From contig NC_067206.1 in NCBI RefSeq assembly GCF_026262505.1, forward strand, positions 24,877,896-24,941,895: a DNA stretch of 64,000 nt. The letters run 5' to 3'. Each line of letters begins with the position of its first letter. The stretch's first letter is position 1. The position numbers were made by a program, and so were the translations under genes. This document shows positions 1-8,099 of this stretch, piece by piece. The stretch is from Trichomonas vaginalis G3 (Eukaryota; Parabasalia; Trichomonadida; Trichomonadidae). The notes under the pieces were generated by a model that was given only the letters and a program-made list of their open reading frames with translations, was not told the DNA's origin and made no database searches.

Positions 1-36
1 TTTTTTTAGAATTTTATAACGTAATTTTTTTCAAAA

Positions 37-1200
37 ATGCGCGGATTTGGGCAGAAAAAGCCCAAAATAAGTTTGGCTCTACGCGCGGCCGCAATACAAC
101 AGCATATGGAAATACGAATGGGTGAAAATTTCGATCCAATTATAAAGCCAAAAACTCCGAAAAAGATTACGAAACCTGCCGCCCCAAAACAACATAAATG
201 TTCATGTCATCATCAACATTTTAACCCAATACCTACAAATTCGATATTTGAATCAGAAACTGTACAGTCAAAACAAAAAAATTATAATAAAAATCTTACT
301 CTTGCAGAAAAACTTGGACTTGTAGAACCACCACCAGCTCCACTAACAGATGAACAATTCGAAACTGTTAAAATTGAAGCAGAAAAACGTGGATTTTTCA
401 ATGAAGTTTGTCCAATTTGTCTTGAAAAATTTGGTCCTGACAATATGGTATTACTTTCATGTTCACATCTTCTTCATGCAACATGTTTGATGAATTTTAG
501 AAAATTTTCTCGAGGTCAGGAAAATAGATGTCCAGTTTGTCGTCAGCCATACGAATTTGTTCGCGTTAAAGCTGAATCAGCTTATAATGAACGCTGTGCA
601 ACTACAATTCAGCGAGTTTTTCGAGGATTTTTAGTTCGTAATAAACTAGGTGAACTAGCTCCAGAAGGAACAGAACTACATCGCAAATGGGTACTTAACA
701 AGGCTCATCTTGCTAGTGATATGCTTGTCAGTGCTGTTGATAGACAATCTGACGCAATTGATGCCGTTCTTGGATCTATTGATCACGACCTTGAATGGGC
801 ACGTAATGTCATGAAAGCAGCCGAAGAACAAGGCAGGCAAATTGATTGGGACGTTGTCAAAGAAACTGCAATGAATCATGGTGGATTCGGAGATTGCCCT
901 GTCTGTTTGAGACAATTGAAGCCAGGAGATTCTTCTGTTACTTCTTGTGGCCATATTTTCCATACAACTTGCTTGCAATCATGGGTTTCTTTCTGCGAAG
1001 GCGAAAAGAAACCACTTTCATGTCCTTGCTGCAGATCTCCATTCCAATACAAACCATGGATCGAGAAAGTCAAAGAAGAGAAAGACGAAAAAGAAGAAGA
1101 ACCACAAAATGACGACGAAAAACCTTTGCAGCCTTTGAAAGAAAGCAAACCGAAACCAAAACCTAAGAAACAACTACCAAAGAGAAGTGGTTGGAGATAG
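37..1200 (+). CDS. Double RING-H2 / IQ-motif protein, RNF32-like E3 ubiquitin ligase
   Basis: The 387-residue protein has two RING-type zinc-binding domains, at about residues 125-168 (CPICLEKF ... CPVCRQ) and 287-332 (CPVCLRQL ... CPCCRS). Between them, at about 190-202, is an IQ-type calmodulin-binding motif (TTIQRVFRGFLVRNK). This RING-IQ-RING order is the hallmark of vertebrate RNF32, so the likely role is a ubiquitin ligase that can bind calmodulin. The N-terminus (30-90) is basic and disordered with a Cys/His cluster; the last 45 residues are Lys/Glu/Pro-rich. The first ATG in the frame is used, and a TCA lies 6 bases before it. RNF32 is found mostly in ciliated or flagellated species, in keeping with the flagellar gene at 3.4-6.6 kb. 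The domains are seen directly; substrate and location are inferred. Confidence 0.85.
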   Translation: MRGFGQKKPKISLALRAAAIQQHMEIRMGENFDPIIKPKTPKKITKPAAPKQHKCSCHHQHFNPIPTNSIFESETVQSKQKNYNKNLTLAEKLGLVEPPPAPLTDEQFETVKIEAEKRGFFNEVCPICLEKFGPDNMVLLSCSHLLHATCLMNFRKFSRGQENRCPVCRQPYEFVRVKAESAYNERCATTIQRVFRGFLVRNKLGELAPEGTELHRKWVLNKAHLASDMLVSAVDRQSDAIDAVLGSIDHDLEWARNVMKAAEEQGRQIDWDVVKETAMNHGGFGDCPVCLRQLKPGDSSVTSCGHIFHTTCLQSWVSFCEGEKKPLSCPCCRSPFQYKPWIEKVKEEKDEKEEEPQNDDEKPLQPLKESKPKPKPKKQLPKRSGWR

Positions 1201-1207
1201 TGCTAAG

Positions 1208-1238
1208 CACCGGAATTTATTTGATTTAAATTCCGGTG
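1208..1238. other. Perfect 12-bp stem hairpin after the RNF32-like stop
   Basis: The arms CACCGGAATTTA and TAAATTCCGGTG pair perfectly around a 7-base loop, 8 bases after the stop codon of the RNF32-like gene. It lies in the 3' untranslated region and could act in 3'-end formation or mRNA stability. The structure is seen; any function is inferred. Confidence 0.6.
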
Positions 1239-1567
1239 TATATAAGAATTTTATTTTTATTTTTTTATTTTATTGTTTGTAAATCATATTCGTTTGATAA
1301 TTCAAAACATTTTTAACAATATGTAAAGCTATTATTTCATTGATTGGGTTATATAAAAAATTATATTAAAATATTCAATAAAAATGTTATAAAAAGATAT
1401 GACAACTATAATTTCGGATGAAACAATTATACTCTTATTTGATGGCCATAATAGCAAAGCGATATCAAATTTATAAATTTGCTAAAACAGCATATTTTAT
1501 TTTTAGTAATGAATTCTAGTTTTAACTAGAAACAATAATGTATTCATATAACAAATTGACTTGGTAT
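1239..1567. other. Intergenic, convergent 3' ends
   Basis: AT-rich spacer between the 3' ends of the RNF32-like gene and TAF9. Apart from the hairpin at its left edge I see no gene, repeat or RNA in it. Confidence 0.6.
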
Positions 1568-1951
1568 TTATTTTGGAACACCAACTTGGTAATTTTCGTT
1601 GAGAAGAGAAACACCTTCTGGAGGAAGAACTACCTCTGGAACATCTGGAATAGGAGGCATTTTCTGTGAATTGATTTTGGCCGCATTGCTTTGTAATGTT
1701 GCTAAAGATGGCTGTTGATATAAAGACTGAGAAAGGGTCATTGAAATGCCACGCTTTAAATCATCTTCATCAATTTCTGAGCCCTTTCCTCTCTTCTGTG
1801 ATGAAATACGAGCTTGCTTCAAAACATCTCCAACATGGCGGTAGAATAACTCAACAAGCATATGTGGAACAGCTGGATCATAGTCATTGATGTCCATAGA
1901 AGCAAGAAGTTGCTTCATAAGTTCGAGAATATTCGCAGGTTGCTGAGTCAT
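1568..1951 (-). CDS. TAF9: TAF9 (TFIID/SAGA histone-fold subunit)
   Basis: This 127-residue protein matches the short histone-fold TAF9 family (TFIID-31). The histone fold spans about residues 7-75: ILELMKQLLASMDINDYDP, then VELFYRHVGDVLKQARI and a DEDDLKRGI helix. It is followed by the conserved family tail, a basic/proline linker and LPPEGVSLLNENYQV near 110-125, which corresponds to the LPPxRxxLxxxNYxL motif of other TAF9 proteins. TAF9 pairs with TAF6 in TFIID and SAGA-type complexes in the nucleus. The gene stands head-to-head with a cyclin C-like gene, 139 bp apart, so both may share a promoter region. The ATG at 1951 is the first in the frame. Family call is strong; complex membership in this organism is inferred. 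Confidence 0.85.
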   Translation of the reverse strand: MTQQPANILELMKQLLASMDINDYDPAVPHMLVELFYRHVGDVLKQARISSQKRGKGSEIDEDDLKRGISMTLSQSLYQQPSLATLQSNAAKINSQKMPPIPDVPEVVLPPEGVSLLNENYQVGVPK

Positions 1952-2090
1952 TTATAATTTATTTTGAGAAGGAAAACTTATAATTGTTCATGATAGCATA
2001 TCCTAATCTATATTTATGTATTAAATTAGAATTCTACAAAAACGGTTTTTTGAATGCTGTAAGAAAAAAATAATAATAATACAAGAAAAA

Positions 2091-2807
2091 ATGAACTTTC
2101 AATATCCACAAACAAACCTGGTAAAAGACCTTTCTATAACAGGTTCACATGAAGAGTTCTGGACGTTTTCTCAAGTATCTCAATGGGGTACTCACTGGAG
2201 ATATTCTTCCCTTGAACAAGATAAAGATCATCTTCAACCGGTACTTAATACAGTCATGAAAGCTCGAACATTAGGCAATAAGCATCAGTGCAAACCAAGA
2301 CTAATTCATTACGCTCAACTTTTAATCTGGCGCTTTTATAACAAAGAAAAATTATCTGATTATCATCCAAACTTGATTTTACCGCTTGCTTTTGACTGTG
2401 CTGCACAGATTCTAGAAGTAGAATCTCCAAAGCAATTAATTGCTCAGGATTTGGCGGCTTCAGGTCAAATTGAAAACAAAAATAAAAGTTCCGAGTTTGG
2501 ACTTCACTTCGCGCTTGTAACTTCTCTCGATTACAATATTCGTATTCATCACCCATTAGATTATATCTGCCAGTTCATTAATGCTAATTTTACCCAAGAT
2601 GAAATGAGATTAGCAGAAATAATTATTTCTGACTCTTTCTTGATACCGTGCTGCCTTGTACACCGCCCTGCAGCTATCGCTGAGGGAGCAGCAATTATGG
2701 CTGCCGGAATGCTGGATCGTCCCGATTCAGTTATACCAAGAACATCAAAAGCCTTATCTTTCATTCAAGATATGAAGTGCTTCTACAAACAAAAGCAGAA
2801 ACATTAA
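2091..2807 (+). CDS. Cyclin C-like protein (Mediator kinase-module type)
   Basis: The 238-residue protein has a cyclin-box fold of about the length of cyclin C. An N-terminal SQWGTHWRYSS stretch is followed by a first cyclin box at about 45-130, containing RLIHYAQLLIWRFYNKE and LILPLAFDCAAQILEVE (the equivalent of the PLLLAPTCVFLASKVEE helix). After it comes LVTSLDYNIRIHHPLDYI, equivalent to the E-x-L-D-x-x-L-x-V-x-x-P-Y helix, and a shorter second box with VHRPAAIAEGAAIMAAGM. This arrangement is typical of cyclin C, cyclin H and related transcription cyclins; a CDK8-type partner would be expected. It is divergent from TAF9. Cyclin C rather than another transcription cyclin is an inference from length and motif spacing. 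Confidence 0.7.
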   Translation: MNFQYPQTNLVKDLSITGSHEEFWTFSQVSQWGTHWRYSSLEQDKDHLQPVLNTVMKARTLGNKHQCKPRLIHYAQLLIWRFYNKEKLSDYHPNLILPLAFDCAAQILEVESPKQLIAQDLAASGQIENKNKSSEFGLHFALVTSLDYNIRIHHPLDYICQFINANFTQDEMRLAEIIISDSFLIPCCLVHRPAAIAEGAAIMAAGMLDRPDSVIPRTSKALSFIQDMKCFYKQKQKH

Positions 2808-3370
2808 CTGCTTTTTTTAATATAGAATTGTTTTTTATGATTTTAATTTAATTGTTTTACAGGATTAAATATAATATGTCATTTAAATTTTCATACACTG
2901 TTTGTTTCGTCTTTAGAAATATCCTAAATTCAAAAATAAAGATTTCAAATTATATTATTATGTTGATTGGGTAGAGATTCAAAAAGAAACTAGTATTTTC
3001 GTTAGTAAATACAATTTTTTAAAACTGAGTTAAGTTAAATAATTAGTTATTAATAATTCAATGATTTTATGCTTTTTTATTGTTTTAGAATCTTTCATTT
3101 CATTGTCTAGAATGAGTTTATAGCTATACTTGTCATATGAATGCTTCATCCTGGAATATACTCATGAAATTGAGTGAGAAAAATTATTGTTGAAGTAATC
3201 GCAATTTTATATTTTTAAAATAAAAACAAGACAGTGATGCGGAAGTGTAATCTGGACAAATGCTTCACGCTTGAGAGTATAAATAAGAATACTGTATATA
3301 TTAAACATTTATAAATATACAGTCCTCCAAATGTTCTTTCAATTACATTGAAAAGGAGGACAAAAACAAT
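2808..3370. other. Intergenic, convergent 3' ends
   Basis: A 563-base AT-rich spacer between the cyclin-like and SPAG17-like 3' ends. No coding pattern or repeat recognised. Confidence 0.6.
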
Positions 3371-6300
3371 TTAAACTTTTGGAACATCAGTTGCTTTTCC
3401 ATCAAAGAACCTTGGTGGATCATTCAACTTGACTCTTGGTGATACTGGTTTTGGTGGTGGATATTTGAATTCAGCAGGGAAAGCAAAATCACTTTCGTGA
3501 GTTTTCCAGAAATTCAATTCTTGAGCTCCAAGACGAGGTTCGTTGACTAATTGCTGAGCTTTCAAAACCCTTGGAGGAGGAGTGCAAACCGGCTGTACTT
3601 CAAGTCTCATTTCTTCCTCTTCTTCATGAGTATTCTCCATTTCAAATATTCTATGTGCTCTAGTAAGTATTGATTGAAGTGAATCAATAAAAATTTTCTT
3701 ATTATAAGCGAACTCGTAAGTAGTGCCTTCTGCTAATTCTAAATCTGTTCCCTGGTTTTCTTCTTCTTTCTTCTTCTTATTTGATTGCTTTTGATTCTTT
3801 TTAGGTAAAACAAGTCCTTTCATGATTGCCGATCTTTGCATTTTGTTAACTGATTCAACTTGCACATAAACTTGTGGATTATCAACTAAAGAATGCAAAG
3901 TTATAACATTAATGCTTTCTCCTGATGGATGACTCGAACTTTCTTTCTTGATTGTGAAATCCTTGTCATTCAAAACAGCATCTTCTCTAAAGAACTCTGT
4001 TACAGATAAATCATTATAAACAACGAAAAACTTTGGCCTGTACAAATTGTGTAATTCAATATGATTTGGTTCGAGTAAATTCTCTTTGATAGGGACAGCA
4101 TTTCCCCATTTTGTTTCATAGAAGGTTGCCTTCTTCTTAATTTCAGTTGCTATCTCACAAACACTTTCTATTCCATCATCAGTTGCAATAAGGACATTGT
4201 TATCGCATTTAAATTGCATCTTTTTAGAAGATAATTCCATTTCGCCTCCAGGAATTGTTACAGAAACTATTTCTTTGTTGATATTGAAAGAATAACTATC
4301 ACTTGTAAATGAAGATTGAGCACCATTAAAAGTGATTGTATATCTATCAATAACAATGATAAATCCACCAGTCTTGGAGTATTTGATGACTGGTAAATTA
4401 GGAATTTCATAATAAATCTCTTCCTCATTTTGTCCGACATCCAATTCCATGTTAATCAGAATTCTTCTGAAACCATTTCCATCAACATAGTATTCAATGT
4501 TATCTGGTCTTATCTGTTTTGTTACCTTCTTATCGGCATCAATTACATAAGAATGAGGTAAATTCAAAGGGGTTTCAACTCCATTTTGTTTTGTAAATGC
4601 TTCACCTTTGTTATCAACATATAACCAATTAACACCATTATATGTTGCGATTGTTCCGTTTGGCATCACGATTCTTTTAACTTTTCCTTGATCAACAATC
4701 AAAGAGCCATCACCTGCAATTGCAATTGTTTTTTCATTCGTTCCTTTAGATAAAACATCTTTTCCGTCATATAAAATTGATTCTTCAAGGAAAATAAGAG
4801 AAATAGAACCTTTCGAATCAATTGTCAATCTTACATCTTCAACAGTATTTAATGTAACACTGTCTTCTGTTATATAAATCTTAAATTCGTCTTTATAATA
4901 AACAGTTGCAGATATTTTTGTTTTTTCTTCTGTTACATCTCTGTCGATTCTTACTCTCATTCCATTCTTGAAGAAATAAGGAGTTGAGAATTTAGTATTA
5001 TTCATAAGATTTATTGGCAACCTATAGATTGTATCTTTATCTTTGATTTGTTCATAGAATGTCTTTAATAAATCTTTCGGATTTCCACCATTTTTAAGAA
5101 TTTGAGCTGGTGTTTGTTTTTTAGTGGATAATGGTTTCTTTTTCTGTTCGTTTTCTTGACTCTCTTTATCATAGATCTCTTTCATGTAGTCAGTCATGCC
5201 TTTCATCATTGGTGGCATGTAATCTTGTCTAATTACAGTACCAATTGTTCTTGCAATTGGTTCTAATGCCATAACCCACATCATTCCGGTCTCTTTTTCC
5301 ATATCTCTTTCGATTAATAATACGGATTTGAGGTGTTCCTCAATAAATTCTGTAATTGAAGGATAATCAGCATATAAAGTCCACTGAGACCAGTCAAAAT
5401 ATGCAGCAGGAAGGTTAAGAACATATTTCTTGTTCATATTTGATACCATTTGGTCAAATTTTTGACCAGCATATGCATGGAAATTTGATGGTTTTATAAG
5501 GAACGGCATAATTGCACTTGTAGCGACTGTAACTTCTTCGGTTGGCTTCCATTTCATTAAATCGCCAAATACAGTGCAAATATAAGGACTATTTTTGTTT
5601 TCAAAGAAGATATCATCAGGTGGTGGAGTTTGATTGTAAGCAACAGCTCTTGAAACCTCTGCTCTGTTCTTTTTAAATAACTGTGCCATGAGATCTCCTT
5701 GAGATAACGGTGGCATTGGCTCGATTACGTTGAAATTGTGTAAAGATAATTCGTAATACAATCCATTTAAGTATTGTCCTTGATTTGCAAATGTATATGT
5801 CTTGAAATCTTCAATATCAACTCTATTTGTTGCTAACGGTATTTCTTTTAATTTGTTTTTTACATCTTCTACATAATGATGTCTTGATTTTGAAATTAAT
5901 ACAATTTCTGATTCAAGATTCTTAAATGTTGACTCAAAATCAGCACCAACCTTGACTTCCGTAAAAGGAACAACGTCATTTGCTGTCAATTCAAGTGATT
6001 GCCAGCGTGCTGGTGGATAACAGTCAGGATTGTTAGTATAATCGAGTTCTAGACCTGGTATGGTTACTTTCTTTGTTTTATCACTCTTAGATGCCTTTTC
6101 TAGTTGATGATATTCGTATGATTTTGGTTGTGGTTTCTCATTTTCTGGTATAAGTGCAATAAATGCGCAATGAGACATGTGTGATTTCATCATTAATTGA
6201 AGTTGATCTTTAAAATACGGATAGTTCAAAATTATTATTAAAACGTCAATTTGACCTTGAAAAGTTTGCGGAGTATCTGTATTGCCTAAGGATGACTTAG

Positions 6301-6649
6301 ACCTTGACTTCGATCGTGAATGTTTTGGATCTTTTCCTTTGGATTCTGCTGCAACTTGCTTTTTTATTTGTTCATTTACCTTTTGTAGTTCAGAGTCAAG
6401 CTTATTTTTAAGTCCTTTTATGATAGTTTCGTTGGGATCATGTTTGGATCGATTAGATAATTTTGCATCTGTTTTAGCTGGGCGAGATGTTTCTTTTTCT
6501 GCAAAAGCTGCCGCATTTATTATGATAATTTCTTTCTTGTATGTGTTTTTTAAGTAATCAAAGAATCCATTGATATCAATACAGTTGTTTACAACATCTA
6601 TCATTATATAAAAAGGTCGAACACTCATTTCTTTTGAGTGTTCTCCCAT
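3371..6649 (-). CDS. SPAG17/PF6-like axonemal central-apparatus protein
   Basis: This is a 1092-residue protein. The N-terminal 260 residues look like an alpha/beta domain (RPFYIMIDVVNNC, DVLIIILNYPYFKDQLQLM) interrupted by a Lys/Ser-rich linker at about 50-125. The middle (about 570-900) consists of many short beta-strand repeats with GDGSLIVDQ, MPNGTIATYNG and NGFRRILINMEL-type turns. The segment LHNLYRPKFFVVYNDLSV lies near 880-900, and the tail has acidic stretches and proline-rich ends. This layout recalls SPAG17 (Chlamydomonas PF6), a scaffold of the C1a projection of the flagellar central pair, in which beta-rich 'DGT' repeats are typical; SPAG17 in animals is about twice as long. Trichomonads swim with 9+2 flagella, so such a gene is expected. 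The start is the first ATG; a second one seven codons on is possible. Assignment is moderate. Confidence 0.55.
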   Translation of the reverse strand: MGEHSKEMSVRPFYIMIDVVNNCIDINGFFDYLKNTYKKEIIIINAAAFAEKETSRPAKTDAKLSNRSKHDPNETIIKGLKNKLDSELQKVNEQIKKQVAAESKGKDPKHSRSKSRSKSSLGNTDTPQTFQGQIDVLIIILNYPYFKDQLQLMMKSHMSHCAFIALIPENEKPQPKSYEYHQLEKASKSDKTKKVTIPGLELDYTNNPDCYPPARWQSLELTANDVVPFTEVKVGADFESTFKNLESEIVLISKSRHHYVEDVKNKLKEIPLATNRVDIEDFKTYTFANQGQYLNGLYYELSLHNFNVIEPMPPLSQGDLMAQLFKKNRAEVSRAVAYNQTPPPDDIFFENKNSPYICTVFGDLMKWKPTEEVTVATSAIMPFLIKPSNFHAYAGQKFDQMVSNMNKKYVLNLPAAYFDWSQWTLYADYPSITEFIEEHLKSVLLIERDMEKETGMMWVMALEPIARTIGTVIRQDYMPPMMKGMTDYMKEIYDKESQENEQKKKPLSTKKQTPAQILKNGGNPKDLLKTFYEQIKDKDTIYRLPINLMNNTKFSTPYFFKNGMRVRIDRDVTEEKTKISATVYYKDEFKIYITEDSVTLNTVEDVRLTIDSKGSISLIFLEESILYDGKDVLSKGTNEKTIAIAGDGSLIVDQGKVKRIVMPNGTIATYNGVNWLYVDNKGEAFTKQNGVETPLNLPHSYVIDADKKVTKQIRPDNIEYYVDGNGFRRILINMELDVGQNEEEIYYEIPNLPVIKYSKTGGFIIVIDRYTITFNGAQSSFTSDSYSFNINKEIVSVTIPGGEMELSSKKMQFKCDNNVLIATDDGIESVCEIATEIKKKATFYETKWGNAVPIKENLLEPNHIELHNLYRPKFFVVYNDLSVTEFFREDAVLNDKDFTIKKESSSHPSGESINVITLHSLVDNPQVYVQVESVNKMQRSAIMKGLVLPKKNQKQSNKKKKEEENQGTDLELAEGTTYEFAYNKKIFIDSLQSILTRAHRIFEMENTHEEEEEMRLEVQPVCTPPPRVLKAQQLVNEPRLGAQELNFWKTHESDFAFPAEFKYPPPKPVSPRVKLNDPPRFFDGKATDVPKV

Positions 6650-6737
6650 TTTTTTGTAATAAATAAAAATTCAATTAAAAAACGGAAATCTCCATTTATT
6701 TTGTTACATTCCCCCTTAGATATTTTTTTAAACATTT

Positions 6738-7586
6738 ATGGCAACTCAATTTAATCAAATTCACCCATCTGCTTTAGAGACGAAGAATAAAGAAGCGAAA
6801 AGTTGTCTCGATGCATGTGTCAAAGGCTTTTTCATCAATGGAGAAGGAAAAGAAATCAATATTAATAATTTATTAAATAATTGCTTAGCAAATACGAAAG
6901 CATATGCTCCAGATTATCAATTTCATGTAATACCTGTTGGTGGAGAAGACTGTAAGATAGAAATTAGAAACGAATCTATATTAGATGCTGTATATAGATT
7001 AGTAATTACAGAAGGACGTCAAAATGTCTGTGCACTAAATGCCGCTAATGCCTTTTACCCAGGTGGAAGTTTCCGTACGGAAGCACGAGCTCCAGAAGAG
7101 ACGCTTTGCAGAAGTTCTGCATTATATTATTCGCTTATTCAAAAACCAGAGTATTATGATTACAATATGATGAAAGGCTCAAAAGCAGCTTCGAATTACA
7201 TAATATATAGTCAAGATTGTCCAACTTGGAAAGTTGGAAATTACAAAGTTCTCAATGAACCATTTTTGGTTTCTTATATATCGTCCTCTCCTGTAGATCG
7301 TTGGGGGTCAAAGCCAGAAGACGATGAAAAGCTCAACGAAATGAACGACGAAAGAATTAAATCAATTTTACTTTGTGCAATTGAAAACGGAGTTAAAAAC
7401 CTTGTTCTTGGAGCTTATGGGTGTGGAGCATACAGAAATGATCCGGCAGTTATATCAGAAACTTTTAGAAAATATTTAATCGACCAAAATCTCAAAAGTC
7501 ATTTCCAGTACATTACATTTTCTATTACAGGACTCTCTAGAAATATTGAAGCTTTCCAAAATACCTTCCATATTCATGCTGTTTAG
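6738..7586 (+). CDS. Microbial-type poly(ADP-ribose) glycohydrolase (macrodomain, TIGR02452/DUF2263 family)
   Basis: The 282-residue protein carries the ADP-ribose-binding signature of the short, bacterial/fungal-type PARG family: NAANAFYPGG at 101-110, then ARAPEETLCRSSALYYSL at about 116-133, where the paired glutamates E120-E121 correspond to the catalytic QEE loop (the first residue is Pro rather than Gln here). Further on come YIIYSQDCPTWKVG, PFLVSYISSSPVDRW (about 173-187) and LGAYGCGAYRNDPAVI, the last a typical macrodomain phosphate-binding loop. The expected reaction is removal of ADP-ribose chains or groups from proteins. It is divergent from the SPAG17-like gene with 88 bp between starts. 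No signal peptide is visible. Family membership is firm; activity is inferred from retained glutamates. Confidence 0.8.
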   Translation: MATQFNQIHPSALETKNKEAKSCLDACVKGFFINGEGKEININNLLNNCLANTKAYAPDYQFHVIPVGGEDCKIEIRNESILDAVYRLVITEGRQNVCALNAANAFYPGGSFRTEARAPEETLCRSSALYYSLIQKPEYYDYNMMKGSKAASNYIIYSQDCPTWKVGNYKVLNEPFLVSYISSSPVDRWGSKPEDDEKLNEMNDERIKSILLCAIENGVKNLVLGAYGCGAYRNDPAVISETFRKYLIDQNLKSHFQYITFSITGLSRNIEAFQNTFHIHAV

Positions 7587-8099
7587 AATTTTTAAAATTT
7601 CACCTGAAAATGTTTGGAATTTATAGCATTTATCAACGTGTTTTTGTTTTTGTTATTTATAAAAATTATGATTTAAATCAGCTTTCGTCCATCTTTAAAA
7701 TATCCTATTGCAAATCTTTAATTTGTGATTGATTTTTTATAAACTTTATAATAAGTTGTAGGTTCACATGTAAATAGCATACAATAGCGAAACTTCAAGA
7801 TCGAATTGTAAGCTGCGTTCCAAAAGGCCAATATATATATTAATTTTTCAGTTTTCTTTATCGAAATGATAGGGTATGCTCTGAATGAGTCAAATAGTAA
7901 TCACCAAAAATATCTATTTACTACTTGTACTACTAAACTACACTATTTTCTTATATTACGCAGAATTATATTTAAAAAGAAGGTTATAGATCACAATTTG
8001 CAAATCCAGCTACTTATTCTGACGTTTATCGGTATATTTATAGTGAATGTTCATATGAAAAAATAAAATTAGAAAATATTATAAAAATTCAAACAAATT
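7587..8099. other. Intergenic, convergent 3' ends
   Basis: A 513-base AT-rich spacer. It contains one 66-codon open frame at 7866-8066, but its composition is hydrophobic AT-driven residues and it has no recognisable domain, so I do not call it a gene. Confidence 0.5.

Noticed and set aside
7866-8066. 66-codon plus-strand frame between two gene ends
   Set aside because: AT-driven hydrophobic residues, no domain, no initiator, in a 3'-3' spacer.
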